NCBI RefSeq assembly: GCF_030273315.1
Contig: NZ_CP127175.1
Span: forward strand, 62,001 to 126,000
Length of the DNA stretch: 64,000 nt
DNA from: Natrialbaceae archaeon AArc-T1-2
GTDB lineage: Archaea; Halobacteriota; Halobacteria; Halobacteriales; Natrialbaceae
Direction of reading: 5' to 3'
The notes below the pieces were generated by a model. It saw only the letters and a program-made list of their open reading frames with translations. It had not been told where the DNA came from and did not search any database. Positions within the stretch are counted from its first letter, which is position 1, and every line of letters starts with the position of its first letter. Positions 51,985 through 61,290 of this stretch are shown here, piece by piece. The translations under genes and the position numbers were made by a program.

Positions 51985-52820
51985 AACGACGAGCCGTAGG
52001 CAGAGCGCTACGACACTTCTGTTCGTGCGTGGACGCGGCCTCGGGCGCAGACGTGCCCGAGGCCGCAGTCTTTGACTGCGTCGTTGGTTCGTTCGACGCC
52101 TGTCCGGTTGTTGTACGTCTCGTCCAAGATGGATTGTTTCAGCTGAACATCCTCGCTGTGTTCCTTGATTCGGTCTTCGACCCTGAACTCGATGTCTTTC
52201 GGCCGTCAGTGTTTCTTGGATTGTACGGAGCGATTGGCACAACCCCTGCAGCCAGCAGGTGGTTGTGCCAATCGAGGATGTCGTAGGCGCTGTCTCCAAG
52301 CATCCAGATTGGGGTCTCGACGGCGAGCCCGTCACGCGCGACGCGCATCGCCGTTTCTTGAGATGCTTGCTTGGCTTGAGTGAACTCCGCCGCAGTTGGG
52401 ATCTTTGAACCGGTTGAAACGATCGTACAACCAAACCCGTAGTAGTACTCCTCGGCTGTTGGATCGTAGTTCCACGAGGCAGCGTCGTTGTACTGGGTCG
52501 CCTCGACGTGGGTCGAATCGATGGAGTATGTCGAGTCGAGCAGGCCGCGGGTGGCGGCCTACTCGACGAGTCTGTTGAAAACATCGTCGACGACGTGTTC
52601 GAGGTCGGTGAGAAAGCGGTCAACCGTGTCTCTAGATGGCGGTTTGTCGAATCCGCAGTAGTACCAGACAAGGCCGTGCTGGAGTTCTCGTGCAACCTGA
52701 CGTGTGCCGTAGATGTCCTTGTAGTAGCAGTGCAGAAAGCCGCGAAAGAGGTCTGGTGGATAGTTAACTCGTGTTCGCCCCCGCTTCGAGGGGGCGAACA
52801 CCTCGTACTCCAGCAGAAGA
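51985..52820 (-). pseudogene. Broken IS5-type transposase
   Basis: Minus-strand pieces in changing frames: EYEVFAPSKRGRTRVNYPPD, DLFRGFLHCYYKDIYGTRQV, WYYCGFDKPPSRDTVDRFL, LLDSTYSIDSTHVEATQYND, VETPIWMLGDSAYDILDWHN, then a frameshifted C-terminus. The DDE Asp is in YSIDSTHVEAT and the second in WMLGDSAYD. A stop after FNRLVE and at least two frameshifts make it inactive. Related remnants are at 23145, 57355 and 62150. Confidence 0.7.
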
Positions 52821-52890
52821 CTGAATCAACGTGATCGTGGCTCACAGCCTTCGCCGCTCTCCACAATGCGACGTTCTAACCTTGATATCC
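52821..52890. repeat. 70-bp dispersed repeat, copy 2
   Basis: Matches 25988-26057, with a diverged form at 47958-48008. It borders the 5' side of the broken IS5-type transposase, so it is probably that element's end. Confidence 0.6.
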
Positions 52891-53075
52891 TCAAACACAT
52901 ACCATCAGATCTCATCCCACCAGTTCCTTGTAAGGACAGTGGATCACCGCAACTCTTACATTCTCCTTTCCTAAGAATTATATAGTTGTGAACTTTCACG
53001 TGACGTTGTGGACGTGAAGCAGTCAATCCAGTTTGTAATACCAAATAAAAATCGAGATCGAACTTTGGTGACTAG

Positions 53076-54287
53076 GTGTTGAAAGGACGTTGGTCCGCAC
53101 TTGGCATTATGTTAGTGATTCAAATTGTCGGAAGCCTATCATTTCTTGCTATAACTGCATTAACTCCATTTATCAAGACAGAGTTTGGGCTTTCTCCATC
53201 CAATGTTGGACTTCTAGTTGTTATTATGTACCTCGGGTATTTTCTCACACTCATCCCAGGTGGTGTACTGACAGATATATTTGGAGAACGATTAATGATT
53301 GGTATTGGTTTGGGTTGTATGGGGTTTTTTAGCGCCATAATCGGAATGGGAAACCAACTCTGGATTTTAGGTTTTGGTCTCTTTATGCTGGGATGTGGCT
53401 ACTCAACAATCCCGCCGGGTACAAATAAAGGTGTTTTCGACTGGTTCCCGGCAGAAGATCTTGGTATCGGGCTTGGGATTAAACAAACTGGAGTCATGAT
53501 TGGTGGCGCAATCAGCGCCGCGTTACTACCTATTCTTGCTGTACAGTTCGATTGGAATGTTGCTTTTACTGCCATTAGCATCGTTTCTTTTGTCAGCCTC
53601 ATGTTTCTTATTGTCTACTCCCGTCCAGAAGGGTCCATCACCAACCAATACGACTCGGATACGACAGCTATTAAATCACTCCAGAATCAGTTTCGTGGGA
53701 TTATTGAGCTATATTCCCAGACAAAGCTTTCACCATTATTATTTACTGGATTTTTATTTGGTGCAAGTCAGTTTACATTAATGGCATATGCGGTTTTATA
53801 TATGACTGAGCAAATTAACATAGGTCCAGCCATTTCCGGTTTGATATATACAAGTATGCAACTATCTGGCGTATTTTCCCGAGTGGTTTTTGGCTACTTA
53901 TCTGATAATTTTTTTAATGGTGAAAGATATCAACTATTAATATTTATTGGAATATCAGGGTTTGTTTCTTATCTTGTTCTCATCTCTTTACCACCCACTA
54001 CACCACTATCTATCATAGCCGTTGTCGCTATCTTTCTTGGAGCGTTTTCGCTAGGGTATAATGGCATATACCTAACAATAGCAAATGAAGTCGTTGGTCC
54101 TGAACATACAGGGTTCTCTACAAGCATAGCAGTAACCGCTTTAATGTTTGGTGGACTTGTTATCCCGCCCATCTTTGGATTATTAGCTGACTGGTCCGAT
54201 GCATACACTATACCGATGGCTATGGTGGCTATACTGACATTATTGGCTGGCATATTCTCATCTTCTATTAAACGTATGGGTGATTGA
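53076..54287 (+). CDS. MFS transporter, AT-rich
   Basis: 403 residues from GTG 53076 with 12 predicted helices (from LGIMLVIQIVGSLSFLAITAL to MAMVAILTLLAGIFSSSI). MFS motif A-like sequence GVLTDIFGERLMIG lies between helices 2 and 3. The N-terminal half is like the anion:cation/ACS or OFA groups, which transport organic anions. The gene is conspicuously AT-rich compared with all neighbours, a sign of recent transfer. It precedes the HisD-type dehydrogenase by 124 bases on the same strand, so it may import that enzyme's substrate. Confidence 0.85.
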   Translation: MLKGRWSALGIMLVIQIVGSLSFLAITALTPFIKTEFGLSPSNVGLLVVIMYLGYFLTLIPGGVLTDIFGERLMIGIGLGCMGFFSAIIGMGNQLWILGFGLFMLGCGYSTIPPGTNKGVFDWFPAEDLGIGLGIKQTGVMIGGAISAALLPILAVQFDWNVAFTAISIVSFVSLMFLIVYSRPEGSITNQYDSDTTAIKSLQNQFRGIIELYSQTKLSPLLFTGFLFGASQFTLMAYAVLYMTEQINIGPAISGLIYTSMQLSGVFSRVVFGYLSDNFFNGERYQLLIFIGISGFVSYLVLISLPPTTPLSIIAVVAIFLGAFSLGYNGIYLTIANEVVGPEHTGFSTSIAVTALMFGGLVIPPIFGLLADWSDAYTIPMAMVAILTLLAGIFSSSIKRMGD

Positions 54288-54377
54288 TGTATTCTTATGA
54301 GAGTGTGTTAAAATATAGTCATAGGAACTGAAGGATTTGTTCATGTGTTCATGCAGGAAGATAGCCTCCGGATCCCC

Positions 54378-54392
54378 GAGCTTTATCTAGGT
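54378..54392 (+). promoter_or_regulatory. Promoter of the HisD-type dehydrogenase
   Basis: GAGCTTTATCTAGG, a TATA-like box, lies about 20-30 bases upstream of the ATG at 54411. Confidence 0.4.
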
Positions 54393-54410
54393 ATGCGTCC
54401 ATGTTAGGAC

Positions 54411-55685
54411 ATGGCGATAGACGTCAAATACCTCAAGGAAACTTCAGAGCAGGCTATGAATATCAGCGAGGACGTTACCGACTCGGTTAAGGACATTCTC
54501 GGTTCGGTACGAGCCGACGGTGATGACGCCATCCGAGAGTTTACCCGTCGGTTTGATGGTGTCGAGCGAGAAACACTTCAAGTGTCCCCTGAGGAGATTG
54601 AGTTAGCTGAGGAGTTTCTCGAGGCGGGCGAACGGGCAGCTATCGATGCCACGATCGAGAACGTTAGAGAGTTCCACGAGGAGCAGTTCAAACATGTGGA
54701 AGGGTTCGAGAAAGAGTTCTGCCAAGGCACCCACTTGGGCATGCGAGTCGTGCCGATTGAGCGGGCAGGCGTATATATTCCCGGCGGAGAACATCCGTTA
54801 GTTGCGACCCCTGCGATGACGATCGTCCCGGCGACGGTTGTGGGCGTTGATCACATTATCGCCTGCGTGCCGCCCCAAGATAATGGAACGGTCACACCAG
54901 CGCAGCTGTACGCAATGGATCAGGCCGGCGTCGACGAAATTTATTGTATCGGCGGAGCCCAAGCGATCGGAGCGATGGCCTATGGAACCGAATCAGTTCC
55001 GGCAGTGGATATCGTCACTGGTCCAGGGAATATCTTTACAACTGAGGCCAAGCGGCAGGTCTTCGGGACCGTCGGCATTGATTTCCTCGCCGGTCCAACG
55101 GAAGTGCTGATCATCACTGACGAGACGGTAGATCCGACTCTAGTCGCGACCGATATCCTCGCACAAGCCGAACACGACAAGAACTCCCGCCCCACTCTGA
55201 TCACAACCTCGGGTTCCCACGCCGAAGCAGTTATAGCAGAGATCAACGCCCAGTTACCAGACCTGCAAACCGAAGAGATTGCCCGCGAGTGCTGGGAAAC
55301 AAATGGCGAAGTTGCAGTCGTTCCCGACCGAGAGACAGCAGTCGAGTTAGCTAACGAGTATGCGATGGAACATCTCCAGCTGATGGTCGAAAATCCCCGT
55401 GAACTCGTTGAGGATCTGCACAACTACGGCTCGCTTTTCATCGGCGATCACGCGCCAGTTGTCTTCGGAGACAAAGCTGTCGGGACAAACCACTGTCTAC
55501 CGACGCTAGGAGTTGCCCGCTACTCTAGCGGTATCTGGGTCGGGACCTACTTGAAAACCCCAACTCACCAAGAGCTAACCGCAGAAGCGGCAGCCAATCT
55601 CGCCGACCATACTAGCAAGATCTGTGAAATCGAGGGAACTCACGCTCACCAGCTTTCTGCAAAGGCGCGTCGCAGAGATGACTAA
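54411..55685 (+). CDS. HisD-family dehydrogenase, sulfopropanediol-dehydrogenase-like
   Basis: 424 residues of the histidinol dehydrogenase family. The Zn/catalytic segments are AQAEHDKNSRP, the EH pair as NEYAMEHLQLMV, and VGTNHCLPTLGVARY. The C-terminal half has SSGIWVGTYLKTPTHQELT, closer to HpsN (2,3-dihydroxypropane-1-sulfonate dehydrogenase) than to biosynthetic HisD, where the equivalent reads like SGLSVLDFMKR. Also VYIPGGEHPLVATPAM resembles HpsN's substrate region more than HisD. No other his gene is nearby; a transporter is. Likely reaction: NAD-dependent two-step oxidation of a polyol to an acid. Exact substrate is inference. Confidence 0.85.
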   Translation: MAIDVKYLKETSEQAMNISEDVTDSVKDILGSVRADGDDAIREFTRRFDGVERETLQVSPEEIELAEEFLEAGERAAIDATIENVREFHEEQFKHVEGFEKEFCQGTHLGMRVVPIERAGVYIPGGEHPLVATPAMTIVPATVVGVDHIIACVPPQDNGTVTPAQLYAMDQAGVDEIYCIGGAQAIGAMAYGTESVPAVDIVTGPGNIFTTEAKRQVFGTVGIDFLAGPTEVLIITDETVDPTLVATDILAQAEHDKNSRPTLITTSGSHAEAVIAEINAQLPDLQTEEIARECWETNGEVAVVPDRETAVELANEYAMEHLQLMVENPRELVEDLHNYGSLFIGDHAPVVFGDKAVGTNHCLPTLGVARYSSGIWVGTYLKTPTHQELTAEAAANLADHTSKICEIEGTHAHQLSAKARRRDD

Positions 55686-55739
55686 TAGATCTGTTCCGTT
55701 TCGGGTTGATAAAGTCACCAAGTAAACGACTCAACAAAA

Positions 55740-56250
55740 TTCGTCGACGGCTAACGCATACTTGAGCAGTCCATCCTTCTCAGGAAGATCAGTCGGTGGG
55801 AGGGTATCAACCTATAGTCAACTTCCCGACAAGACGAGAATTGGATAAGTCGGGGAGTGCCGCCGCTCACAGCGGCTGCGCTCCAGCCGCCGTGAGACGA
55901 ATTCATCCGTAGGTTCGTAGCGATGTGTTCCAGCGTGTCCGAACCGTTCGGATTGCTTCCGGCACGCCCCCTGCAGTGGGTGGCGTGCCGGAAGCATTCA
56001 ATTAACACGTACCCGATCAACGTACAGAAATCTCGAAGAGAACACCATTCAACGACTGAGAGTGAAAGTCATCGACACTCATGTACTGTTTGAATTCTCG
56101 GAAAAGGATCTCGATTATCGGGCGAAGCGTGTAGGTACTCAGTACACTGACGACAACGTCGCCAGCGTACACTACTTCCTCGCCATCGACATCTTCGAAG
56201 ACGATGCCGCGGAATTGTTCGTCAGTCTCGGCAAGCCTGATCATTCATCA
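55740..56250 (-). pseudogene. IS4-type transposase remnant
   Basis: Minus-strand pieces RLAETDEQFRGIVFEDVDGE, LRPIIEILFREFKQYMSVDD, FHSQSLNGVLFEIS, then after a frameshift LIGYVLIECFRHATHCRGRAG. FREFKQY contains the family's C-terminal Glu motif. Two hairpins lie in the 3' part (55867-55897, 12 paired bases; 55954-55996, a perfect 15-bp stem). Confidence 0.55.
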
Positions 56251-57130
56251 CGGAGTCAACCTGGAGAAGTTCGAGCCAGCCATGTACGCCATGGTTTGTT
56301 TCGCACGCGCATACAGCCCGTAAGACAACTAGCCAGATCATACGATATCTCGTCCCATGATATGATACAGCGTCAATTTCAGTTTATTCCTCAGACAGTA
56401 ATAGATGGGTTCATTCATTTTATAATATAACCTTCTTTAGTATACTGGCTGTTGATTACAAACCTATGTTTGTAATCCATAGCACTAGAAGATCACAGGC
56501 ATATGTCTGTTATTCATAAAAGGGAGATGCTACTGACCAAAGGACCATCCAGAGTTATTCACAAAGATACACTCTTGCATCCCACGATATAGGACAAAGA
56601 ACGTAAAGTCGCTAACCGTGGGGAACTAAAGTTTCTGCGGACTCGATTGGTTCGTCGGTCATTGTCCGTGACGAGGTACTTGGTTAGATTCTCCTCGTCG
56701 TCTTCAGTCTGTTTCATGCCAAGGACAACGTCACGTCTTCGTCCAGATATGGTAGAGTTTGTTGTCAATCCACTCCGGTTGTGTCGATGCGCTCAGCAAA
56801 TGTATCGACGCGCATCGCCTTCCAGTGTAAGTAACCTGCCGGTTGTTCGAAAGCAAGCCACTCCAATTCTTGCTGGAGGGTTCGATATCATTGGGAGATC
56901 GGAATTGGGGGCAAACCACGAGTCAAAAGGTAGGCATCTGCAGACCTACCTATCCTTCTTCGATTTCAAAGATGATATCACGAGCAGGTCATACTTTGTG
57001 TCGTGTTTTTCATCGTCTTCGCCTCAACGACCAATTCCTTAGTATCTTAATCAATTCACAGTTTATATATTCTATACATCTAGAATAAAATGAGTATGCC
57101 TAATTTATTCGTTCCATATTGTAGGACGCT
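56250..57130. other. IS scar region, AT-rich
   Basis: No intact gene. A minus-strand fragment (56559-56760, with RRDVVLGMKQTEDDEENLTK and YLVTDND) resembles haloarchaeal transposase sequence, at low confidence. Otherwise the stretch is AT-rich and full of stops. Confidence 0.35.
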
Positions 57131-57154
57131 CTTATGAAACACATTATCGGGAAC

Positions 57155-57350
57155 TGTTTAGTTCAGCACCGCCTCGGCGGGAGTTCGGCCATCGAGCGTC
57201 TGGTTCAGTCAATCGTGGTTGTAGTGGTGCCTGAACCGTCTCAGCCAGCGGGGAGCGCTGGCTGGACTGCCTCGCCAGAAAGAGTGGAAGCGGTCGATCC
57301 GCATTGGAACAATCTGAAACCACTTGGTTCGTTCGACTCTTGTGCATCAG
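57155..57350 (-). pseudogene. IS6-type transposase C-terminal remnant
   Basis: Aligns with 47596-47775: minus strand reads KWFQIVPMRIDRFHSFWRG, SPASAPRWLRRFRHHYNHD, a stop, and LNQTLDGRTPAEAVLN. Right-end bases AACTAAACAGT follow. The 5' two thirds are gone. Confidence 0.65.
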
Positions 57351-57354
57351 TGAT

Positions 57355-57530
57355 GCGTCTCATACCGTATCAACTGCACGTCACTATGTTCCTTGATACG
57401 GCTCGACTCTGTATTTGATGTCTTTCGGGTTGTCAGTGCTTCATATGTGCGAATGGACAGAGTGACTGCCACGATCCTTTCTCTCAGCAGGTGGTCATAC
57501 CAGTCGAGCATGACCCCTTGTCATTCAAGG
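57355..57530 (-). pseudogene. IS5-type transposase remnant
   Basis: DNA aligns with 52160-52290 (shared GATGTCTTTCGG, CAGCAGGTGGT and neighbours). Only about 170 bases remain. Confidence 0.5.
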
Positions 57531-57630
57531 CATGGAGCGCTTGTCAATCTCTCTTCAAAGTACTCTCTGTTAATGTTCATTCCGATATTTATAAGTCGAA
57601 GGTGACTAGTACTCTGCAGTGAGATAACTC

Positions 57631-59748
57631 ATGAATGAGCATAACCTAGATGCTAACAAGATGGTCCATAAACCGGACCAAGAGTTCATCGAGTCGACGA
57701 ACGTCTACGCGTTCATGCAGGAGTACGGCATCGACGACTACGACGAACTCATCGAGCGCACCACGACGGAGGTCGACGGCGTCGACGAAAGCGGCGTTGA
57801 CTGGTTCTGGGACGAGCTAGTCGACTACCTCGGGATCGAGTTCGACGAGGAGTACGACGAGGTCAGAGACGACAGCGAGAGCGAGACACGAAGCGTCTCA
57901 GAGGGTGCGAGCGATGAACCCGCGAGCCGCGGGGGGCCACAGTTCACCGACTGGTATCCCGGTGGGAAGATAAACATCGCCCACAACGTCCTGGATCGCC
58001 ACGCCGACCTCGAGGCGGAGACCCGAAACAGGGTCGCCTGCATCTGGGAGGGCGAAGACGGCGAGGTTCGGGAGGTAACCTACCACGACCTGCATCGCCA
58101 GTCGAACAAGGTAGCAAACGCCTTAGAAGAGCGGGGCGTCGAGACGGGCGATACGGTTGCACTCTACATGCCGATGGTGCCCGAGGTCGTCTCGATCCTC
58201 TATGGCTGTTTCAAAGTCGGTGCAATCGTGGTACCAATCTTCTCGGGTTTCGGCGTCGAGGCTGCCGCGACGCGGATCGAAGACAGTGAGCCCGCCGTCT
58301 TGTTCACCGGCGACGGCTTCTACCGCCGGGGAGACCACGTCCTGTTGAAGGAGTCGGCAGACGAGGCTATCGACGAGGCGGGCCACGTCGAACACACGAT
58401 CGTCGTCGATCGCCTCGGTGCCAGCGACGACGACGTCGACCTCGAGATTCCCTGGACCGACCGCGACGAGTGGTGGGCCGAGGCCGTCGAGCGCCAGGAC
58501 GACGCCTACGAAACGGCGTCCCTGCCCTCGGACCAGGAGTCGATGTTGCTGTACTCCTCGGGGACGACCGGCAAGCCGAAGGGGATCGTCCACACCCACG
58601 CCGGCGCATTGATGCAGTGTGCCAAGGAGGTGTACTTCGGCTTCGATCTGAAACCCTCGGACCGCTTTTTCTGGGTGTCGGACATCGGCTGGATGATGGG
58701 GCCGTGGACGCTCATCGGCACCCACACCTTCGGCGGGACGGCGTTCATGTACGAGGGCGCGCCCGACCATCCCGAACCCGACCGATTCTGGGAGATGATC
58801 GACCGCCACGCGATCACCCAGTTCGGCATCTCGCCGACCGCCATTCGGGCGCTTCGCAAACACGGCACGCGTCAGACTACGTCTGACGAGCCATCCGGCT
58901 CCGGAGAAGCCGGAGACGACGAGTGGGTCGAGGGCCACGACCTCTCCTCGCTACGCCTGCTCGGCTCGACCGGCGAACCCTGGGATCCCGAGTCCTGGCA
59001 GTGGTTCTACGAGAACGTCGGCAACGAGGAGACACCGATCATCAACATCTCTGGCGGCACCGAGATCTGTGGCTGTTTCCTCATGCCGATGCCGATCCAG
59101 CCGCTGAAACCCTGCACCCTCGGCGGCCCCGGACTCGGAATGGACGTCGACATCGTCGACTCCTCGGGCGAGTCCATCGCCGACACGAACGAACGGGGCT
59201 TTCTCGTCGCGCGTGACTCCTGTCCGTCGATGACCAAGTCGCTGTGGTCCGGCGACGAACGCTACCTGGAAGAGTACTGGTCCTCCTGGGAGAATCTCTG
59301 GGACCACGGCGACTGGGCACAGAAAGACGAGGACGGATTCTGGTTCCTCCACGGCCGGGCCGACGACGCCCTCAACGTGGCAGGTCGGAAGGTCGGCCCC
59401 GCCGAGATCGAAGGCGTGCTCATCGACCACGACGCGGTCAACCAGGCCGCCGCCGTCGGCGTTCCCGACGAGACGACGGGCACTGCCGTCGTCGCCTACG
59501 TCATCTTAGAGGAGAGCGAGGAACCGTCCGAGGAGCTCCGCGAGGAACTGCGCGCCCAGGTCGGCGAGGAACACGGCAAGCCGTTTCGCCCCCGCGAGCT
59601 CCTCTTCGTCGACGAGTTTCCGAAAACGCAATCCGGCAAAGTCATTCGCCGGGCGATCGAAGCCGCCTACACCGGCGAAGACCTGGGAGATCTCTCGAGT
59701 CTCGAAAACCCCGACGCCCTGGCGGCACTGAATGATACATGTAGCTAG
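57631..59748 (+). CDS. Acetyl-CoA-synthetase-like AMP-forming ligase
   Basis: 705 residues. ANL motifs: LLYSSGTTGKPKGIVHTHAG (A3), ISGGTEICGCFLMPMPIQPL, FLHGRADDALNVAGRKVGP (A8) and the catalytic Lys in KTQSGKVIRRAIEAAY (A10). The N-terminal 90 residues (to about SETRSVSEGASD) are an acidic extension before the ACS-type core QFTDWYPGGKINIAHNVLDRH. A 17-residue in-frame insert (TRQTTSDEPSGSGEAGD) interrupts the core after residue 412 and is encoded by a twin hairpin (58867-58917). High GC. It activates acetate, propionate or a related short acid; close haloarchaeal homologues are called acetate- or propionate-CoA ligases. Confidence 0.85.
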   Translation: MNEHNLDANKMVHKPDQEFIESTNVYAFMQEYGIDDYDELIERTTTEVDGVDESGVDWFWDELVDYLGIEFDEEYDEVRDDSESETRSVSEGASDEPASRGGPQFTDWYPGGKINIAHNVLDRHADLEAETRNRVACIWEGEDGEVREVTYHDLHRQSNKVANALEERGVETGDTVALYMPMVPEVVSILYGCFKVGAIVVPIFSGFGVEAAATRIEDSEPAVLFTGDGFYRRGDHVLLKESADEAIDEAGHVEHTIVVDRLGASDDDVDLEIPWTDRDEWWAEAVERQDDAYETASLPSDQESMLLYSSGTTGKPKGIVHTHAGALMQCAKEVYFGFDLKPSDRFFWVSDIGWMMGPWTLIGTHTFGGTAFMYEGAPDHPEPDRFWEMIDRHAITQFGISPTAIRALRKHGTRQTTSDEPSGSGEAGDDEWVEGHDLSSLRLLGSTGEPWDPESWQWFYENVGNEETPIINISGGTEICGCFLMPMPIQPLKPCTLGGPGLGMDVDIVDSSGESIADTNERGFLVARDSCPSMTKSLWSGDERYLEEYWSSWENLWDHGDWAQKDEDGFWFLHGRADDALNVAGRKVGPAEIEGVLIDHDAVNQAAAVGVPDETTGTAVVAYVILEESEEPSEELREELRAQVGEEHGKPFRPRELLFVDEFPKTQSGKVIRRAIEAAYTGEDLGDLSSLENPDALAALNDTCS
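58867..58917 (+). repeat. 51-bp in-frame twin-hairpin insert in the CoA ligase
   Basis: Two hairpins: CGTCAGAC-TAC-GTCTGACG (58870-58888) and TCCGGCT-7 nt-AGCCGGA (58894-58914), with AGCCA between them. The 17 codons fall between KHG and DEWVEGHDLSS, which I expect to be adjacent in homologues. The first 26 bases resemble those of 3322-3347. Confidence 0.6.
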
Positions 59749-59827
59749 GGTAAAATCCGATGGGTATTAGTAAGATAAAAATAAAAAGATAAAATAAAGA
59801 CTAGCAAATAGAGTCAACCGACGAAAC

Positions 59828-60913
59828 ATGTCGCAAAATACCAGCGGGAAGAGTGTACTAGAAGATACAACTATCGTGGATGCAGACGTTCATCTCACAC
59901 GTGGAATATCCGCGGAAGAGATGGCAGAGTTCCTTGATGAACCGTATAAGAGTCGGGTCATTAGCGAGTACTGTTACCCGGCTACAAGTGGGTCTGTGTG
60001 GGACCCATATATGGGAGAAAAAATAGAGGAAAGGGCATTAGACTCTCCTGAAACAATTCAGCAAGAACTCGTTGAGGACTTTGGTATTGATTACCCGATC
60101 CTCAACCCTATGATGGCTATCCGCAAAATTCCAAACACAGAAACTGCAATTGAATTAATGAGGGCAAGGAATGATGTAATGATTGATAAGTTTTTAGATC
60201 CTAGTGATTTTCTCGGGCTTTGTACCGTTACTACGCATGATCCCCATGCAGCAGCTGAAGAAATTGATAGAATGGCAAATGAGGATCAAATCATTGGTGT
60301 TTTTATCATTAATTCTGCAAATTATCCACCACTAGGTGATCCGAAATATGACGTAGTGTATGAAGCAGCGGAGAACCATGGGATGCATGTTGCGTATCAT
60401 GGTGCTGCTGCAGGAGGATTCAACATTGATTTCCCTAGACAAAATCAGGAATTTGAGCAGTTCCTCTCGGTTCATTCACTGGCCCATCTTTGGCAATCAA
60501 CCATGACACTAACTAGCCTAATTGTACAAGGTGTCCCAGAAAAATTCCCCGACTTGAATTTCAATTTCCTTGAGGCAGGACTTTCTTGGGTGCCATACAT
60601 GATGTGGCGGCTTAATAAGGAGTACGCTATGAGGCGAAGCGAAGCGCCACTACTCCGAAAAAGCCCTGAAGAATATATAAAAGATCAGTTTTATTTCTCA
60701 AGCCAGCCGCTTGGGGAACCAAATAACCCAGGAGATATGAAGGAAATGATTGACCTCATCGGATTAGATTCAGTTATGTTCGCTTCTGATTATCCGCATT
60801 GGGACTTTGACCATCCAGACGAACTAGATAAGCACCTTCGCATGTTCTCTAAAGAAGAACGTGAGCAAGTATTGTCTGAAACGCCTGCAAAAGCATTTGG
60901 AATCGATATTTAA
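59828..60913 (+). CDS. Metal-dependent amidohydrolase (ACMSD/decarboxylase-like), AT-rich
   Basis: 361 residues, TIM-barrel amidohydrolase-2 family. Metal ligands: DADVHLT at residue 19-25 (DxH), His in HVAYHGAAAGG, and Asp in MFASDYPHWDFDHPDE near residue 318. Family members decarboxylate or hydrolyse aromatic ring-cleavage products and related acids, and include ACMSD-type decarboxylases. Composition is clearly AT-rich. A Rieske protein gene follows after 14 bases. Together they resemble parts of aromatic or amide degradation modules, but the oxygenase partner is not in the window. Confidence 0.82.
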   Translation: MSQNTSGKSVLEDTTIVDADVHLTRGISAEEMAEFLDEPYKSRVISEYCYPATSGSVWDPYMGEKIEERALDSPETIQQELVEDFGIDYPILNPMMAIRKIPNTETAIELMRARNDVMIDKFLDPSDFLGLCTVTTHDPHAAAEEIDRMANEDQIIGVFIINSANYPPLGDPKYDVVYEAAENHGMHVAYHGAAAGGFNIDFPRQNQEFEQFLSVHSLAHLWQSTMTLTSLIVQGVPEKFPDLNFNFLEAGLSWVPYMMWRLNKEYAMRRSEAPLLRKSPEEYIKDQFYFSSQPLGEPNNPGDMKEMIDLIGLDSVMFASDYPHWDFDHPDELDKHLRMFSKEEREQVLSETPAKAFGIDI

Positions 60914-60927
60914 CCTAGGGTGATAAA

Positions 60928-61290
60928 ATGGATGAATATGTAGTTGCAAAAGAAAAAGAGCTACAAGACGGTGAACGGATTATCGTACAAGTTGAAGGTC
61001 GGGAGATTGGCATCTTCAACATTGACGGTGAATATGTAGCGTACACAAATTGGTGTGTGCACCAAGGTGGGCCATGTACTGAAGGGAGTATCACAGGAAC
61101 AAAGAGGGCAGATTACGATCCAGATGAACGCGAAGTGTCTCTCAATTGGAGTGATGATGATATCCTCAATTGTCCTTGGCACGGTTGGGAATACGACATA
61201 AAAACTGGTGAATGTCTTTCCAGAAAAAAGGTGCGGCTCCCTGAGCATGAGATAAATATTCGAGATGGTGAAATTGTACTGTCATTGTAG
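60928..61290 (+). CDS. Rieske-type [2Fe-2S] ferredoxin, AT-rich
   Basis: 120 residues. The cluster ligands are CVHQGG (CxH) and CPWHGWEYD (CxxH), with a longer-than-usual loop between them (about residues 48-91, GSITGTKRADYDPDEREVSL). Rieske ferredoxins carry electrons to ring-hydroxylating dioxygenases and similar enzymes. It forms an operon with the amidohydrolase (gap 14 bases). Both have low GC, distinct from the ligase upstream. As phenylacetyl-CoA epoxidase here lacks PaaE, this or another ferredoxin could supply electrons; that link is speculative. Confidence 0.88.
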   Translation: MDEYVVAKEKELQDGERIIVQVEGREIGIFNIDGEYVAYTNWCVHQGGPCTEGSITGTKRADYDPDEREVSLNWSDDDILNCPWHGWEYDIKTGECLSRKKVRLPEHEINIRDGEIVLSL

